DNA of 32,986 nucleotides from contig CASFDQ010000083.1 in the NCBI GenBank assembly GCA_949293385.1, positions 1-32,986 of the forward strand. The letters are read 5' to 3'. Source of the DNA: an uncultured bacterium (lineage in GTDB: Bacteria > Bacillota > Clostridia > Oscillospirales > Acutalibacteraceae). The position numbers were made by a program, and so were the translations under genes. Within the stretch, counting starts at the first letter, position 1; every line of letters begins with the position of its first letter. This document shows, in pieces, positions 13,814 to 21,871 of this stretch. The notes under the pieces were generated by a model. That model saw only the letters and a program-made list of their open reading frames with translations, did not search any database and was not told where the DNA came from.

Positions 13814-14596
13814 ATGGCTGATTTTTTACGAATTACGAGTAAAGACAACCCTATTATAAAAGAAATTTCAAGTCTGCAAAAGTCTGCAAAAGGTCGTAAG
13901 GATGCAGGACTTTTCGTGCTTGAGGGTCTCAGACTTTGTCTGGATGCGGCGCTTAACGAATATAAACCCGAGGTCGTCATCGTATCCGAAAACGCTTACG
14001 ATAGATATCAGAAGGAAATCGAAAGCAACTTTAGCAGCGCCTTAAAAAAATATCTTATGCCCGATTCGTTGTTTTTGAAAATTTCCGATACAGTAAGCCC
14101 TCAGGGAATCTTATGTCTTTTTAAAATTCCTGAATTTGACGGATCGGTTATTAAAAAGGACGGTAGATATATCGCTCTGGAAAATATACAGGACCCCTCA
14201 AACCTCGGCGCCGTATCGCGAACGGCCGAGGCGCTCGGTATCGACGGAATGATCGTTTGCGGTGGTTGTGATATATATTCTCCTAAATCGCTAAGAGCGT
14301 CTATGGGCGCGCTTTTAAGAATACCCGTTATTGAGACCGATGATCCGTTTGAGCTGATAGACGGGTACGATTTTGCTACCTATGCGGCCGTCGTTAGCGA
14401 TGCCGATCTTACCGTCGGCAGTTTCGATTTTACCAAAGGATCCGTTGTATTTATCGGAAATGAAGCGAACGGTCTTACAAACAATATCATCGATAAATGC
14501 AGTAAGAAGGTCACGATACCTATGGCGGGCAAAGCCGAATCGCTTAACGCCGGAGTTGCTGCGTCTATTATTATGTGGGAGATGTGTAAATGTTAA
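13814..14596 (+). CDS. TrmH/SpoU-family RNA 2'-O-methyltransferase
   Basis: This 260-residue SAM-dependent enzyme methylates ribose 2'-OH in rRNA or tRNA. The N-terminal substrate-binding domain begins ITSKDNPIIKEISSLQ and contains GLFVLEGLRLCLDA. The C-terminal SPOUT knot has all three motifs: NIQDPSNLGAVSRTAEALG, VVFIGNEANGL and VTIPMAGKAESLNAGVAAS. It is close to the TsnR/RlmB-like group, often next to rplT in Firmicutes, but the RNA target cannot be assigned. ATG 13814 is preferred to the in-frame ATG at 13766 because the latter lies in the rplT terminator. Its ribosome site is weak and no clear promoter lies ahead. It overlaps dprA by 7 bp. Confidence 0.9.
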   Translation: MADFLRITSKDNPIIKEISSLQKSAKGRKDAGLFVLEGLRLCLDAALNEYKPEVVIVSENAYDRYQKEIESNFSSALKKYLMPDSLFLKISDTVSPQGILCLFKIPEFDGSVIKKDGRYIALENIQDPSNLGAVSRTAEALGIDGMIVCGGCDIYSPKSLRASMGALLRIPVIETDDPFELIDGYDFATYAAVVSDADLTVGSFDFTKGSVVFIGNEANGLTNNIIDKCSKKVTIPMAGKAESLNAGVAASIIMWEMCKC

Positions 14597-15789
14597 AGTA
14601 TTGGGTATGGCTATCTTATAGTTTAGAACCAGGATCCGCTCATCTTAAGCCGCTTCTTGAAAGGTTTAAGAGCGTAAAAGCTATATACGATGCCTCTATA
14701 AGCGACCTTAAAGCTTCATATATTCTCAGCCCGTCAGAGCTTAAACGTTTTAATAATAAAGCGCTCGATAAAGCGTTCAGGATCATTGACGAATGCAATG
14801 AAAGTAAAATAAATATAGTTTCGTTTGATGACAGTAAATATCCTGAAAGACTTAAAGAGATTCCCGATCCTCCGCCTTGTCTTTACGTCAAAGGTGTCCT
14901 GCAGGATTATCAGCACCATCCTATCGTTTGCATAGTCGGCACAAGAAAGATTTCCGACTACGGTAAGCTTGTTGCCTGGTCGCTTTCGGGCAGACTTGCC
15001 GCCGGCGGAATAACCGTACTCAGCGGCGGTGCTCTCGGTGCTGATACGGAAGCGCACGAGGGCGCTATGATAGCAAGCGGAAAGACTATTGCGGTAATTC
15101 CGTGCGGTCTTAACTACGACTATCTTAAATCAAATATGTTTTTACGGGGCTCGATACAGGACAAAGGATGCCTTATTTCTGAGCTACCGCCCGATACGCC
15201 TCTTCCGAGAAATGCATTTCAGATAAGAAACCGACTTATGTCGGCAATATCCTTAGGTGTAGTAGTTGTTGAAGCAGGTGAAAAAAGCGGTGCTTTAATA
15301 ACAGCAAGGCACGCGCTTGAGCAGGGAAGAGACGTTTTCGCGGTTACGGGCCGAGCAGGAGATAAAAATTACGTCGGATCGAATGCGTTGCTTCGTGACG
15401 GTGCAAAGCCTGTTTTTACCGCCGACGATATATTTTGTGAATACGAGCATCTGTATCCTAACATAATCAATGTTGAGAAAGCCAAGAAGGCCGACCTAAA
15501 TCTTCTTTACAGAATGTCACACTTCCCCAAAATGTTTGATACAGAGCCAAAAAAACTTGACGTAATTGCGGAAACAGAACCCGAAAATAAAAAAATTAAG
15601 AAAAAAATCAACGAAACTCTTCCAAAATACGCAGAAATAGTATATAATTATATAGATACAGATTTATTTACGGCCGATGATCTTATCAATTGCGGTCTGC
15701 CGTTTGAAGAAATACTCTCGGGTATCACACAGCTTGAGCTTTACGGCTATATTAAAGCGTTGCCCGGAGGAAGGTATACAATCATATAG
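14590..15789 (+). CDS. dprA: DNA-processing protein DprA (DprA/Smf)
   Basis: DprA protects incoming single-stranded DNA and loads RecA during transformation; it is also kept in many species not known to be competent. The 399-residue product has an N-terminal helical region, then the Rossmann-like core: CIVGTRKISDYGKLVA, VLSGGALGADTEAHEGA, IAVIPCGLNYDY, ISELPPDTPLPRNAFQIRNR, VVVVEAGEKSGALITARHAL and YVGSNALLRDGAKP. A C-terminal winged-helix domain (from about residue 340) ends the protein. It overlaps the preceding gene by 7 bp and is followed 16 bp later by topA, the classic Firmicutes order. Confidence 0.95.
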   Translation: MLKYWVWLSYSLEPGSAHLKPLLERFKSVKAIYDASISDLKASYILSPSELKRFNNKALDKAFRIIDECNESKINIVSFDDSKYPERLKEIPDPPPCLYVKGVLQDYQHHPIVCIVGTRKISDYGKLVAWSLSGRLAAGGITVLSGGALGADTEAHEGAMIASGKTIAVIPCGLNYDYLKSNMFLRGSIQDKGCLISELPPDTPLPRNAFQIRNRLMSAISLGVVVVEAGEKSGALITARHALEQGRDVFAVTGRAGDKNYVGSNALLRDGAKPVFTADDIFCEYEHLYPNIINVEKAKKADLNLLYRMSHFPKMFDTEPKKLDVIAETEPENKKIKKKINETLPKYAEIVYNYIDTDLFTADDLINCGLPFEEILSGITQLELYGYIKALPGGRYTII

Positions 15790-15805
15790 TAAGGAGTCAA
15801 CGAAT

Positions 15806-17887
15806 TTGTCGAAATTAGTTATTGTTGAGTCGCCGTCAAAAATTAAAACAGTTAAAAAGACCTTAGGCTCAGATTACGTCGTTATGGCCTCGAAAGGTCA
15901 CGTTCGCGATCTTCCTAAATCGAAAATGGGAATTGATATTGAAAACGATTTCGCCCCGAAATATATCGATATGGCAGACAAAAAGGAGCTTATTAAAGAA
16001 CTCCGCAATGCCGCTTCCGATTGCGATTCCGTCTATCTTGCAACCGACCCTGACCGTGAAGGTGAAGCGATCTCTTGGCACCTTGCTCAGCTTTTGGCTC
16101 TTAATCTGAACGAAGCTAACCGCGTTGCTTTTAATGAGATCACCGAATCCGGAATCAAGGCGGGTATGTCGAACCCCAGAAGAATAGATATGAATCTTGT
16201 CGACGCTCAGCAGGCGCGACGCGTTCTTGACCGAATCGTCGGCTACAATCTTAGTCCTTTCCTTTGGAAAAAGGTTAAGAGCGGCCTTTCTGCCGGACGC
16301 GTACAAACCGTCGCTTTACGACTTATAGTTGACCGCGAAAAGGAAATAGAAGCTTTTGTCCCCAGTGAATACTGGACCATTGATGCAAAGCTTTTAGCCG
16401 GAAGAAAGACCTTTACGGCCGCGTTTTACGGCGGCAAAAACGGTGACAAGATCGAAATTTCAAGCGGCGAACGGGCAGATGAGATTTTATCTTCCTTAAA
16501 TAAATCAGAATTTGTTGTTGAAAGTATTAAAAAAGGTACAAGAAATAAGCAGCCTGCCGCTCCTTTTATTACTGCGACGCTTCAGCAGGAGGCTTCCAGA
16601 AAATTAAATTTCGCCGGTCAAAAAACAATGCGCATTGCACAGCAGTTGTATGAAGGTGTTGACGTTTCGGGCGTAGGTTCTACCGGTCTTATTACTTATA
16701 TGCGTACCGACTCGCTCAGAATATCCGACGAAGCAAGAAACGCGGGAGTAAAGTATGTTTTAGGTAAATACGGAAGCAAGTATTTACCTAAAACTCCTCG
16801 AGTTTTTAAGACAAAAGGCGTTTCACAGGACGCTCATGAAGCAATTCGTCCTACCGACGTTTTCCTTACTCCCGACAGAGTGAAATCAAGCCTTACCTCC
16901 GATCAGTTTAAAATCTATAATCTCATTTGGTCCCGTTTTGTTGCTTCTTTGATGGCAAATTGCATACACGATACGGTCAGCGTAGACATTACAGCGGGGG
17001 ATTATCTCTTTAAAGCAAGCGGATATTCTGTTAAGTTTGACGGCTTTACCGCTCTTTATGAAGAAAGCAAGGATGTCGACTCCTCCGAAGGCTCAGCACT
17101 TCCTCCGATGAACGAAGGAGACCTGCTGAAGCTTAAATCGATTGAACCTAATCAGCATTTTACTCAGCCACCCGCACGTTATACCGAGCCCACCCTTATT
17201 CAGGCTCTTAAGGATAACGGTATCGGCCGCCCTTCGACCTACGCACCTATCATTACAAATATTCAGCAGCGCGAGTATATCGAGAAGGAAAAGAAATCCT
17301 TTAAGCCTACGTCGCTCGGACGTGTCGTATCCGATCTTATAGTCGAGCATTTTAAAAAGATAGTCGATATAAAATTCACGGCAGATATGGAGGACAATCT
17401 TGACAAAATCGGTTCCGGACAGCTTGTATGGACCGACGTTATGTCTGATTTCTACAAGGATTTTGAGGTTTCTCTCAAAAAGGCCGAGGATGATCTTACC
17501 GGAAAACGAATCAAGGTTCCTGACGTTGAGACCGATGTTATATGCGATAAGTGCGGTAAGAAAATGGTCATTAAGTCGGGAAGGTTCGGAAAGTTCCTTG
17601 CTTGCCCCGCGTATCCTGCTTGCAAAAACACAAAGCCTGTGCCCGAAGATGAGGTTACGACGCCATGTCCTAAATGTGGCTCGAAGCTTATTAAGAAAAA
17701 TTCAAGAAAGAGCGGAAAGAAATTCTACGGATGCTCTAATTATCCTGCCTGTGATTTTGCCTCACCAAACGTCCCGACCGGAGAGATCTGCCCCGAATGC
17801 GGCGGCTATATTCTAAGAGGTAAGGGCAGAAAATACTGTATGAACAGTGAGTGTCCTACAAGGGTAAAAGCCGCTAAGAAAAAATAA
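15806..17887 (+). CDS. topA: DNA topoisomerase I
   Basis: Type IA topoisomerase that relaxes negative supercoils through a covalent 5'-phosphotyrosine. The 693-residue product (from TTG 15806) has the TOPRIM domain (KLVIVESPSK at 3-12; DPDREGEA starting at D81), the catalytic Tyr298 in TYMRTDS, and three C-terminal zinc-finger repeats beginning near 579 (CDKCGKKM, CPKCGSKL, CPECGGYI). AAGGAG (15791-15796) lies 9 nt ahead of this TTG; the open frame reaching back to 15677 lies inside dprA and lacks family similarity. Length and domains are normal. trmFO starts 1 bp after its stop. Confidence 0.96.
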   Translation: MSKLVIVESPSKIKTVKKTLGSDYVVMASKGHVRDLPKSKMGIDIENDFAPKYIDMADKKELIKELRNAASDCDSVYLATDPDREGEAISWHLAQLLALNLNEANRVAFNEITESGIKAGMSNPRRIDMNLVDAQQARRVLDRIVGYNLSPFLWKKVKSGLSAGRVQTVALRLIVDREKEIEAFVPSEYWTIDAKLLAGRKTFTAAFYGGKNGDKIEISSGERADEILSSLNKSEFVVESIKKGTRNKQPAAPFITATLQQEASRKLNFAGQKTMRIAQQLYEGVDVSGVGSTGLITYMRTDSLRISDEARNAGVKYVLGKYGSKYLPKTPRVFKTKGVSQDAHEAIRPTDVFLTPDRVKSSLTSDQFKIYNLIWSRFVASLMANCIHDTVSVDITAGDYLFKASGYSVKFDGFTALYEESKDVDSSEGSALPPMNEGDLLKLKSIEPNQHFTQPPARYTEPTLIQALKDNGIGRPSTYAPIITNIQQREYIEKEKKSFKPTSLGRVVSDLIVEHFKKIVDIKFTADMEDNLDKIGSGQLVWTDVMSDFYKDFEVSLKKAEDDLTGKRIKVPDVETDVICDKCGKKMVIKSGRFGKFLACPAYPACKNTKPVPEDEVTTPCPKCGSKLIKKNSRKSGKKFYGCSNYPACDFASPNVPTGEICPECGGYILRGKGRKYCMNSECPTRVKAAKKK

Positions 17888-17888
17888 A

Positions 17889-19190
17889 ATGCCTGACGTT
17901 ATAGTAATTGGAGCAGGTCTTGCAGGCTGTGAAGCAGCTTGGAGACTTGCCGAAAAAGGTTTTTCTGTTGACCTTTTTGAAATGAAGCCAAACAGAAGAT
18001 CTCCCGCACATAAGCTCGATACCTTCGCCGAGCTTGTGTGCTCGAACTCGCTTAAAGCCGACAGAATTTCTTCTGCGGCAGGCCTTTTAAAGGCTGAAAT
18101 GCGTATATTCGGTTCTTTATGCCTTGAAGCTGCAAGCAACTGCTCGGTTGCTGCAGGCGGTGCTTTGGCTGTTGATCGTCACGCTTTTTCAAACTATATT
18201 ACCGATAAGATAAAATCACATAATAATATAAACGTTCGGTATGAAACTGTAGAGAAGGTTCCGTTGGACCTTCCTACGATCATTGCGACAGGACCGCTTA
18301 CTGACGGCAAGCTTGCGGAGGATATAAAGGCTTTGTGCGGCAAGGAAACGTTAAGCTTTTATGATGCTGCCGCACCCATAGTCACGGCCGAAAGCATAGA
18401 TATGTCGATAGCCTTCAAAGCGTCAAGATACGGAAAAGGCCATGACGATTATATCAACTGTCCGATGAACAGGGAAGAATACGAACGCTTTCACAGTGCT
18501 CTTGTAGAGGCTGAATCAGCCGAACTTCATTCCTTCGATAAAAAGGTTAACGTTTACGAAGGCTGTATGCCTATTGAAATACTGGCAAAAAGAGGGGAGG
18601 ACTCGATACGTTTCGGCCCTCTTAAGCCTGTTGGACTTATCGATCCGAGAACCGATCGGCGTCCGTGGGCGGTAGTTCAGCTTAGAAGTGAAAATAAAGA
18701 CGGAACGCTTTATAATCTTGTCGGCTTTCAGACTAATCTCAAATTTGCCGAGCAAAAACGTGTCTTTTCGCTTATTCCAGGACTTGAAAACGCCGAATTT
18801 ATAAGATACGGCGTTATGCACAGGAACTCTTTTATAAATTCTCCCGTTCTATTAAATAAGGACCTTAGCCTAAAAGCTAACGATAAGATATTTTTTGCGG
18901 GTCAGATGACGGGCGTTGAGGGTTATATGGAATCGGCTTCTTGCGGTATTATAGCTTCTGAGAATATGATAAGAAGATTAAGCGGCAAAGAACCGCTTGC
19001 TCTTCCCGATATAACGATGCTCGGTGCTCTTATAAAATATATTACCGACGATACTGTAACGGATTTTCAGCCTATGGGAGCAAATTTCGGCATAATTCCG
19101 TCGCTGCCCACTAGGATTAAAGAAAAAGCTGAACGCTATACCGCACTTTCTAAGCGTTCGCTTGAATGGTATTCTGATTACTTAAAATAA
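17889..19190 (+). CDS. trmFO: tRNA (m5U54) methyltransferase TrmFO, folate- and FAD-dependent
   Basis: TrmFO makes ribothymidine at position 54 in the T-loop of tRNA using methylene-tetrahydrofolate and FAD, replacing the SAM-dependent TrmA in most Firmicutes. The 433-residue protein opens with the FAD-binding GxGxxG motif VIVIGAGLAGCEAAW. Both functional cysteines of the family are present: C51 in AELVCSNSLKAD and C226 in VYEGCMPIEI. The C-terminal ADQMTGVEGY-type segment appears as FFAGQMTGVEGYMESA. Length is normal. It lies 1 bp after topA. Confidence 0.96.
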   Translation: MPDVIVIGAGLAGCEAAWRLAEKGFSVDLFEMKPNRRSPAHKLDTFAELVCSNSLKADRISSAAGLLKAEMRIFGSLCLEAASNCSVAAGGALAVDRHAFSNYITDKIKSHNNINVRYETVEKVPLDLPTIIATGPLTDGKLAEDIKALCGKETLSFYDAAAPIVTAESIDMSIAFKASRYGKGHDDYINCPMNREEYERFHSALVEAESAELHSFDKKVNVYEGCMPIEILAKRGEDSIRFGPLKPVGLIDPRTDRRPWAVVQLRSENKDGTLYNLVGFQTNLKFAEQKRVFSLIPGLENAEFIRYGVMHRNSFINSPVLLNKDLSLKANDKIFFAGQMTGVEGYMESASCGIIASENMIRRLSGKEPLALPDITMLGALIKYITDDTVTDFQPMGANFGIIPSLPTRIKEKAERYTALSKRSLEWYSDYLK

Positions 19191-19205
19191 ACACGGAGGT
19201 TCAAA

Positions 19206-20204
19206 ATGAGAATTGTAGTAGACGCATTCGGCGGAGACAACGCTCCGCTTGAGATCATAAAAGGCTCCGCAATGGCAGAAAAAGAATACGGCGTACATAT
19301 AATTTTGTGCGGCGACGAAGCTACTATAAAAAAGTGCATCGAAGAAAATAATATTGTGTTTAACGATCTTGAAATCGTTCATACTACCGATGTTATCTCG
19401 ATGCATGATGAACCGACCTCACTTTTAAAGGAACATAAAGAGTCGTCTATGGCCGTTGCTTTTAAGGTGTTGGCCGACGGAAAGGCGGATGCTTTTGTTT
19501 CGGCGGGCTCAACCGGTGCTGTCGTCGTAGGCGGAACTTTTATTGTAAAAAGAATTAAGGGTATCAAGAGACCTGCTCTTGCGGCAATTCTGCCTTCTCC
19601 CGACTCCAGATATATGCTAATGGACGTTGGAGCTAATGCCGAATGCCGTCCCGAAATGCTTCATCAGTTCTGCGTAATGGCTTCGACCTACCTTACCAAG
19701 GTCGAAGGGATAGATAATCCGACTATCGGTCTTCTTAATATCGGAACAGAGGACACGAAGGGCACCGAACTGCAAAAGGAAGCGTACAAGCTTCTTAAAA
19801 ACAGTGATCTTAACTTCATAGGTAACGTTGAATCCCGAGATCTGCCAAAGGGCGTTTGCGACGCAGTTATTTCCGACGGATACACCGGAAATATAGCCCT
19901 TAAGCTTATCGAAGGAACCGTTTCAACTCTGTTTTCTATGTTAAAGCCGGTCTTTTTAAAGAATATTCTTACTAAACTCTCTTACCTTACGCTTAAAAGC
20001 GGCCTTCGCGGAATAAAGAATAAAATGAATCCCTCTGAGGTTGGCGGAGCGCCTCTTTTAGGCACTAAAAAGCCCGTTTTTAAGGCTCACGGCAGCTCGG
20101 ACGCAGTTGCTTTTAAAAACGCAATACATAAAGCCGCTCTTTTTGCAGAAAACGGTGTTATTCCTATAATTGAGCAGGCTTTCAGCGAAAAGGAATCTTT
20201 ATAA
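19206..20204 (+). CDS. plsX: Phosphate acyltransferase PlsX
   Basis: PlsX converts acyl-ACP to acyl-phosphate, the donor for PlsY in glycerophospholipid synthesis. The 332-residue product shows the family signature IVVDAFGGDNAPLEIIKG, then SAGSTGAVVVGGTFIV, RPALAAILPS, MLMDVGANAECRPE, IGLLNIGTEDTKG and the C-terminal NPSEVGGAPLLG. ACGGAGG (19194-19200) precedes the ATG. The common neighbours fapR, fabD/fabG and acpP are absent, so the gene passes directly to rnc. Confidence 0.95.
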   Translation: MRIVVDAFGGDNAPLEIIKGSAMAEKEYGVHIILCGDEATIKKCIEENNIVFNDLEIVHTTDVISMHDEPTSLLKEHKESSMAVAFKVLADGKADAFVSAGSTGAVVVGGTFIVKRIKGIKRPALAAILPSPDSRYMLMDVGANAECRPEMLHQFCVMASTYLTKVEGIDNPTIGLLNIGTEDTKGTELQKEAYKLLKNSDLNFIGNVESRDLPKGVCDAVISDGYTGNIALKLIEGTVSTLFSMLKPVFLKNILTKLSYLTLKSGLRGIKNKMNPSEVGGAPLLGTKKPVFKAHGSSDAVAFKNAIHKAALFAENGVIPIIEQAFSEKESL

Positions 20205-20206
20205 TT

Positions 20207-20887
20207 ATGAGAAAATTTCAAGAAATACTCGGTTATCAGTTTGGTGATGTCGATCTGCTTAAAAACGCGCTGACTCATTCATCATACGCAAACGAATCGC
20301 ACGCATATTACGGCTCTAACGAGCGTCTGGAATTCTTAGGTGACTCAGTCCTTTCGATAATCGTTTCCGAGTATCTTTACTCGACCTATTCCGAGCTTCC
20401 CGAAGGCGAGCTCACTAAGCTGAGAGCTTCGCTTGTTTGCGAAAAAACTCTTAGCGTGTTTGCCCGTAAATTACACATTGGAGACTATCTTTTCTTAGGT
20501 AAGGGCGAGGCTCAGAATAAAGGAAACGAGCGCTCTTCCATTCTTGCCGACGCCTTTGAGGCGGTTCTTGCCGCGATATTCCTTGATGGCGGTATGGAGC
20601 CTGCAAGAATGCACGTTCTGCGCTTTGTAATTCCTGAGCTTAAAGAGAGGGATTTCGACCTCTTTAAAGATTACAAAACCGCCCTTCAGGAGGTTATACA
20701 GCGAAACCCCGAAGAGCGTCTGTCTTACGTTCTTACAGGCGAATCCGGTCCTGACCATGATAAAAGATTTACCGTTGAGGTTCATTTGAATTCAAACGTT
20801 ATCGGAACAGGTTCGGGCCGCAGTAAAAAGCAGGCTGAGCAGGCTGCTGCCAAGCAAGCGCTTCAGCTGATGGGAATCGACGAATGA
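20207..20887 (+). CDS. rnc: Ribonuclease III
   Basis: RNase III cuts double-stranded RNA in rRNA processing and mRNA decay. The 226-residue protein has the catalytic domain with NERLEFLGDSVLSIIVSEYL (metal-binding Glu and Asp), a second catalytic cluster SILADAFEAVLAAIFLDGG, and a C-terminal double-stranded-RNA-binding domain from about 155 (DYKTALQEVIQ, GTGSGRSKKQAEQAAAKQAL). It starts 2 bp after plsX and overlaps the radical SAM gene by 4 bp. Confidence 0.96.
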   Translation: MRKFQEILGYQFGDVDLLKNALTHSSYANESHAYYGSNERLEFLGDSVLSIIVSEYLYSTYSELPEGELTKLRASLVCEKTLSVFARKLHIGDYLFLGKGEAQNKGNERSSILADAFEAVLAAIFLDGGMEPARMHVLRFVIPELKERDFDLFKDYKTALQEVIQRNPEERLSYVLTGESGPDHDKRFTVEVHLNSNVIGTGSGRSKKQAEQAAAKQALQLMGIDE

Positions 20888-21870
20888 GTCACGCTAACAT
20901 AGCGATTTTCGTGCCCCATCTGGGATGCCCGCATCAGTGTGCCTTTTGTAATCAGAAGCATATTACGGGGTGCGTGGAGCAGCCCTCGACGCAAAGCGTA
21001 TATGCCGCCGTTCAGACGGCACTTGAAAGCGGACAATCACCCGAAAACTGTGAGATAGCTTTTTTCGGAGGAAGCTTCACCGCTATTGACAGAGAGTATA
21101 TGCTCGAGCTGTTATCTGCGGCGTCCGACTGTGTTGAAAGATACGATCTTAAGGGTATAAGGATCTCTACAAGACCCGACTGTATTGACGAAGAAGTTCT
21201 TACTTTACTAAAAGAATATCACGTAACGGCTATTGAGCTCGGAGCTCAAAGTATGGACGACGAGGTGCTTGCTTTTAACGAGCGCGGACATACATCTGAT
21301 GACGTAAGAAATGCTTCTGAGCTTATTAAAAAATTTGGATTCGAACTCGGACTTCAGATGATGACCGGACTTTATAAAAGCAGTTATAATATCGATCGTT
21401 ATACCGCCGAGGAGCTCATTAAATTAGCACCGCAAACTGTACGTATATATCCTACGGTAACCCTTAAAAACACAGCTCTTGAAGCCTTGTATTTAAGCGG
21501 TGATTACGTTCCGGATGATATTGAAAGCTCTGCAAAGCTCTGCTCTGAGCTTTTATCTGCATTTGAAACTTCGAATATTAAGGTCATCCGTCTCGGACTT
21601 CACTCGATCGACGACTCTTCGTACGTTGCAGGGCCGTGGCATCCTGCATTCAGAGAGCTTTGTGACTCTTATCGCTTTAGAAGTACAATAGAGCGTCAGG
21701 TCAGACCTTATAATCGCTACTGTATATCAGTAAATCCCGCTGACCTTTCCAAGGTCATTGGTCAAAAAAAATCAAACATTCTCTATTTCAGCGACAGAAA
21801 CGTAACTTTAAATATAATTCAGGATAAAGCGGTATCAAAGGGAACCGTTTTAGTTGAGGAAGTGAAATAA
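20884..21870 (+). CDS. Radical SAM protein, Elp3-like (COG1243 type)
   Basis: The 328-residue protein has the radical SAM cluster motif C15-x3-C19-x2-C22 (LGCPHQCAFC), which holds a 4Fe-4S cluster that cleaves S-adenosylmethionine. Further family features are AFFGGSFTAID, IRISTRPDCIDEE, AIELGAQSMDDEV and RIYPTVTLKNTALE. These resemble the radical SAM half of Elp3 tRNA-modifying proteins, but the acetyltransferase domain is absent; the C-terminus is a short different segment. Such stand-alone forms recur between rnc and smc in Clostridia, so a role in RNA modification is plausible but not shown. It overlaps rnc by 4 bp (ATGA) and smc follows after 1 bp. Confidence 0.85.
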   Translation: MSHANIAIFVPHLGCPHQCAFCNQKHITGCVEQPSTQSVYAAVQTALESGQSPENCEIAFFGGSFTAIDREYMLELLSAASDCVERYDLKGIRISTRPDCIDEEVLTLLKEYHVTAIELGAQSMDDEVLAFNERGHTSDDVRNASELIKKFGFELGLQMMTGLYKSSYNIDRYTAEELIKLAPQTVRIYPTVTLKNTALEALYLSGDYVPDDIESSAKLCSELLSAFETSNIKVIRLGLHSIDDSSYVAGPWHPAFRELCDSYRFRSTIERQVRPYNRYCISVNPADLSKVIGQKKSNILYFSDRNVTLNIIQDKAVSKGTVLVEEVK

Positions 21871-21871
21871 T

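Noticed and set aside
13871..13890. Two direct copies of AGTCTGCAAA in the trmH-like gene
   Set aside because: The reading frame and the family N-terminus (SLQKSAKGRKDAGLFVLEG) are intact through it, so it is probably chance or codon-driven.
15677..15805. N-terminal extension of topA into dprA
   Set aside because: The extension has no similarity to topoisomerase I; the TTG at 15806 has a good ribosome site and gives the standard KLVIVESPSK start.
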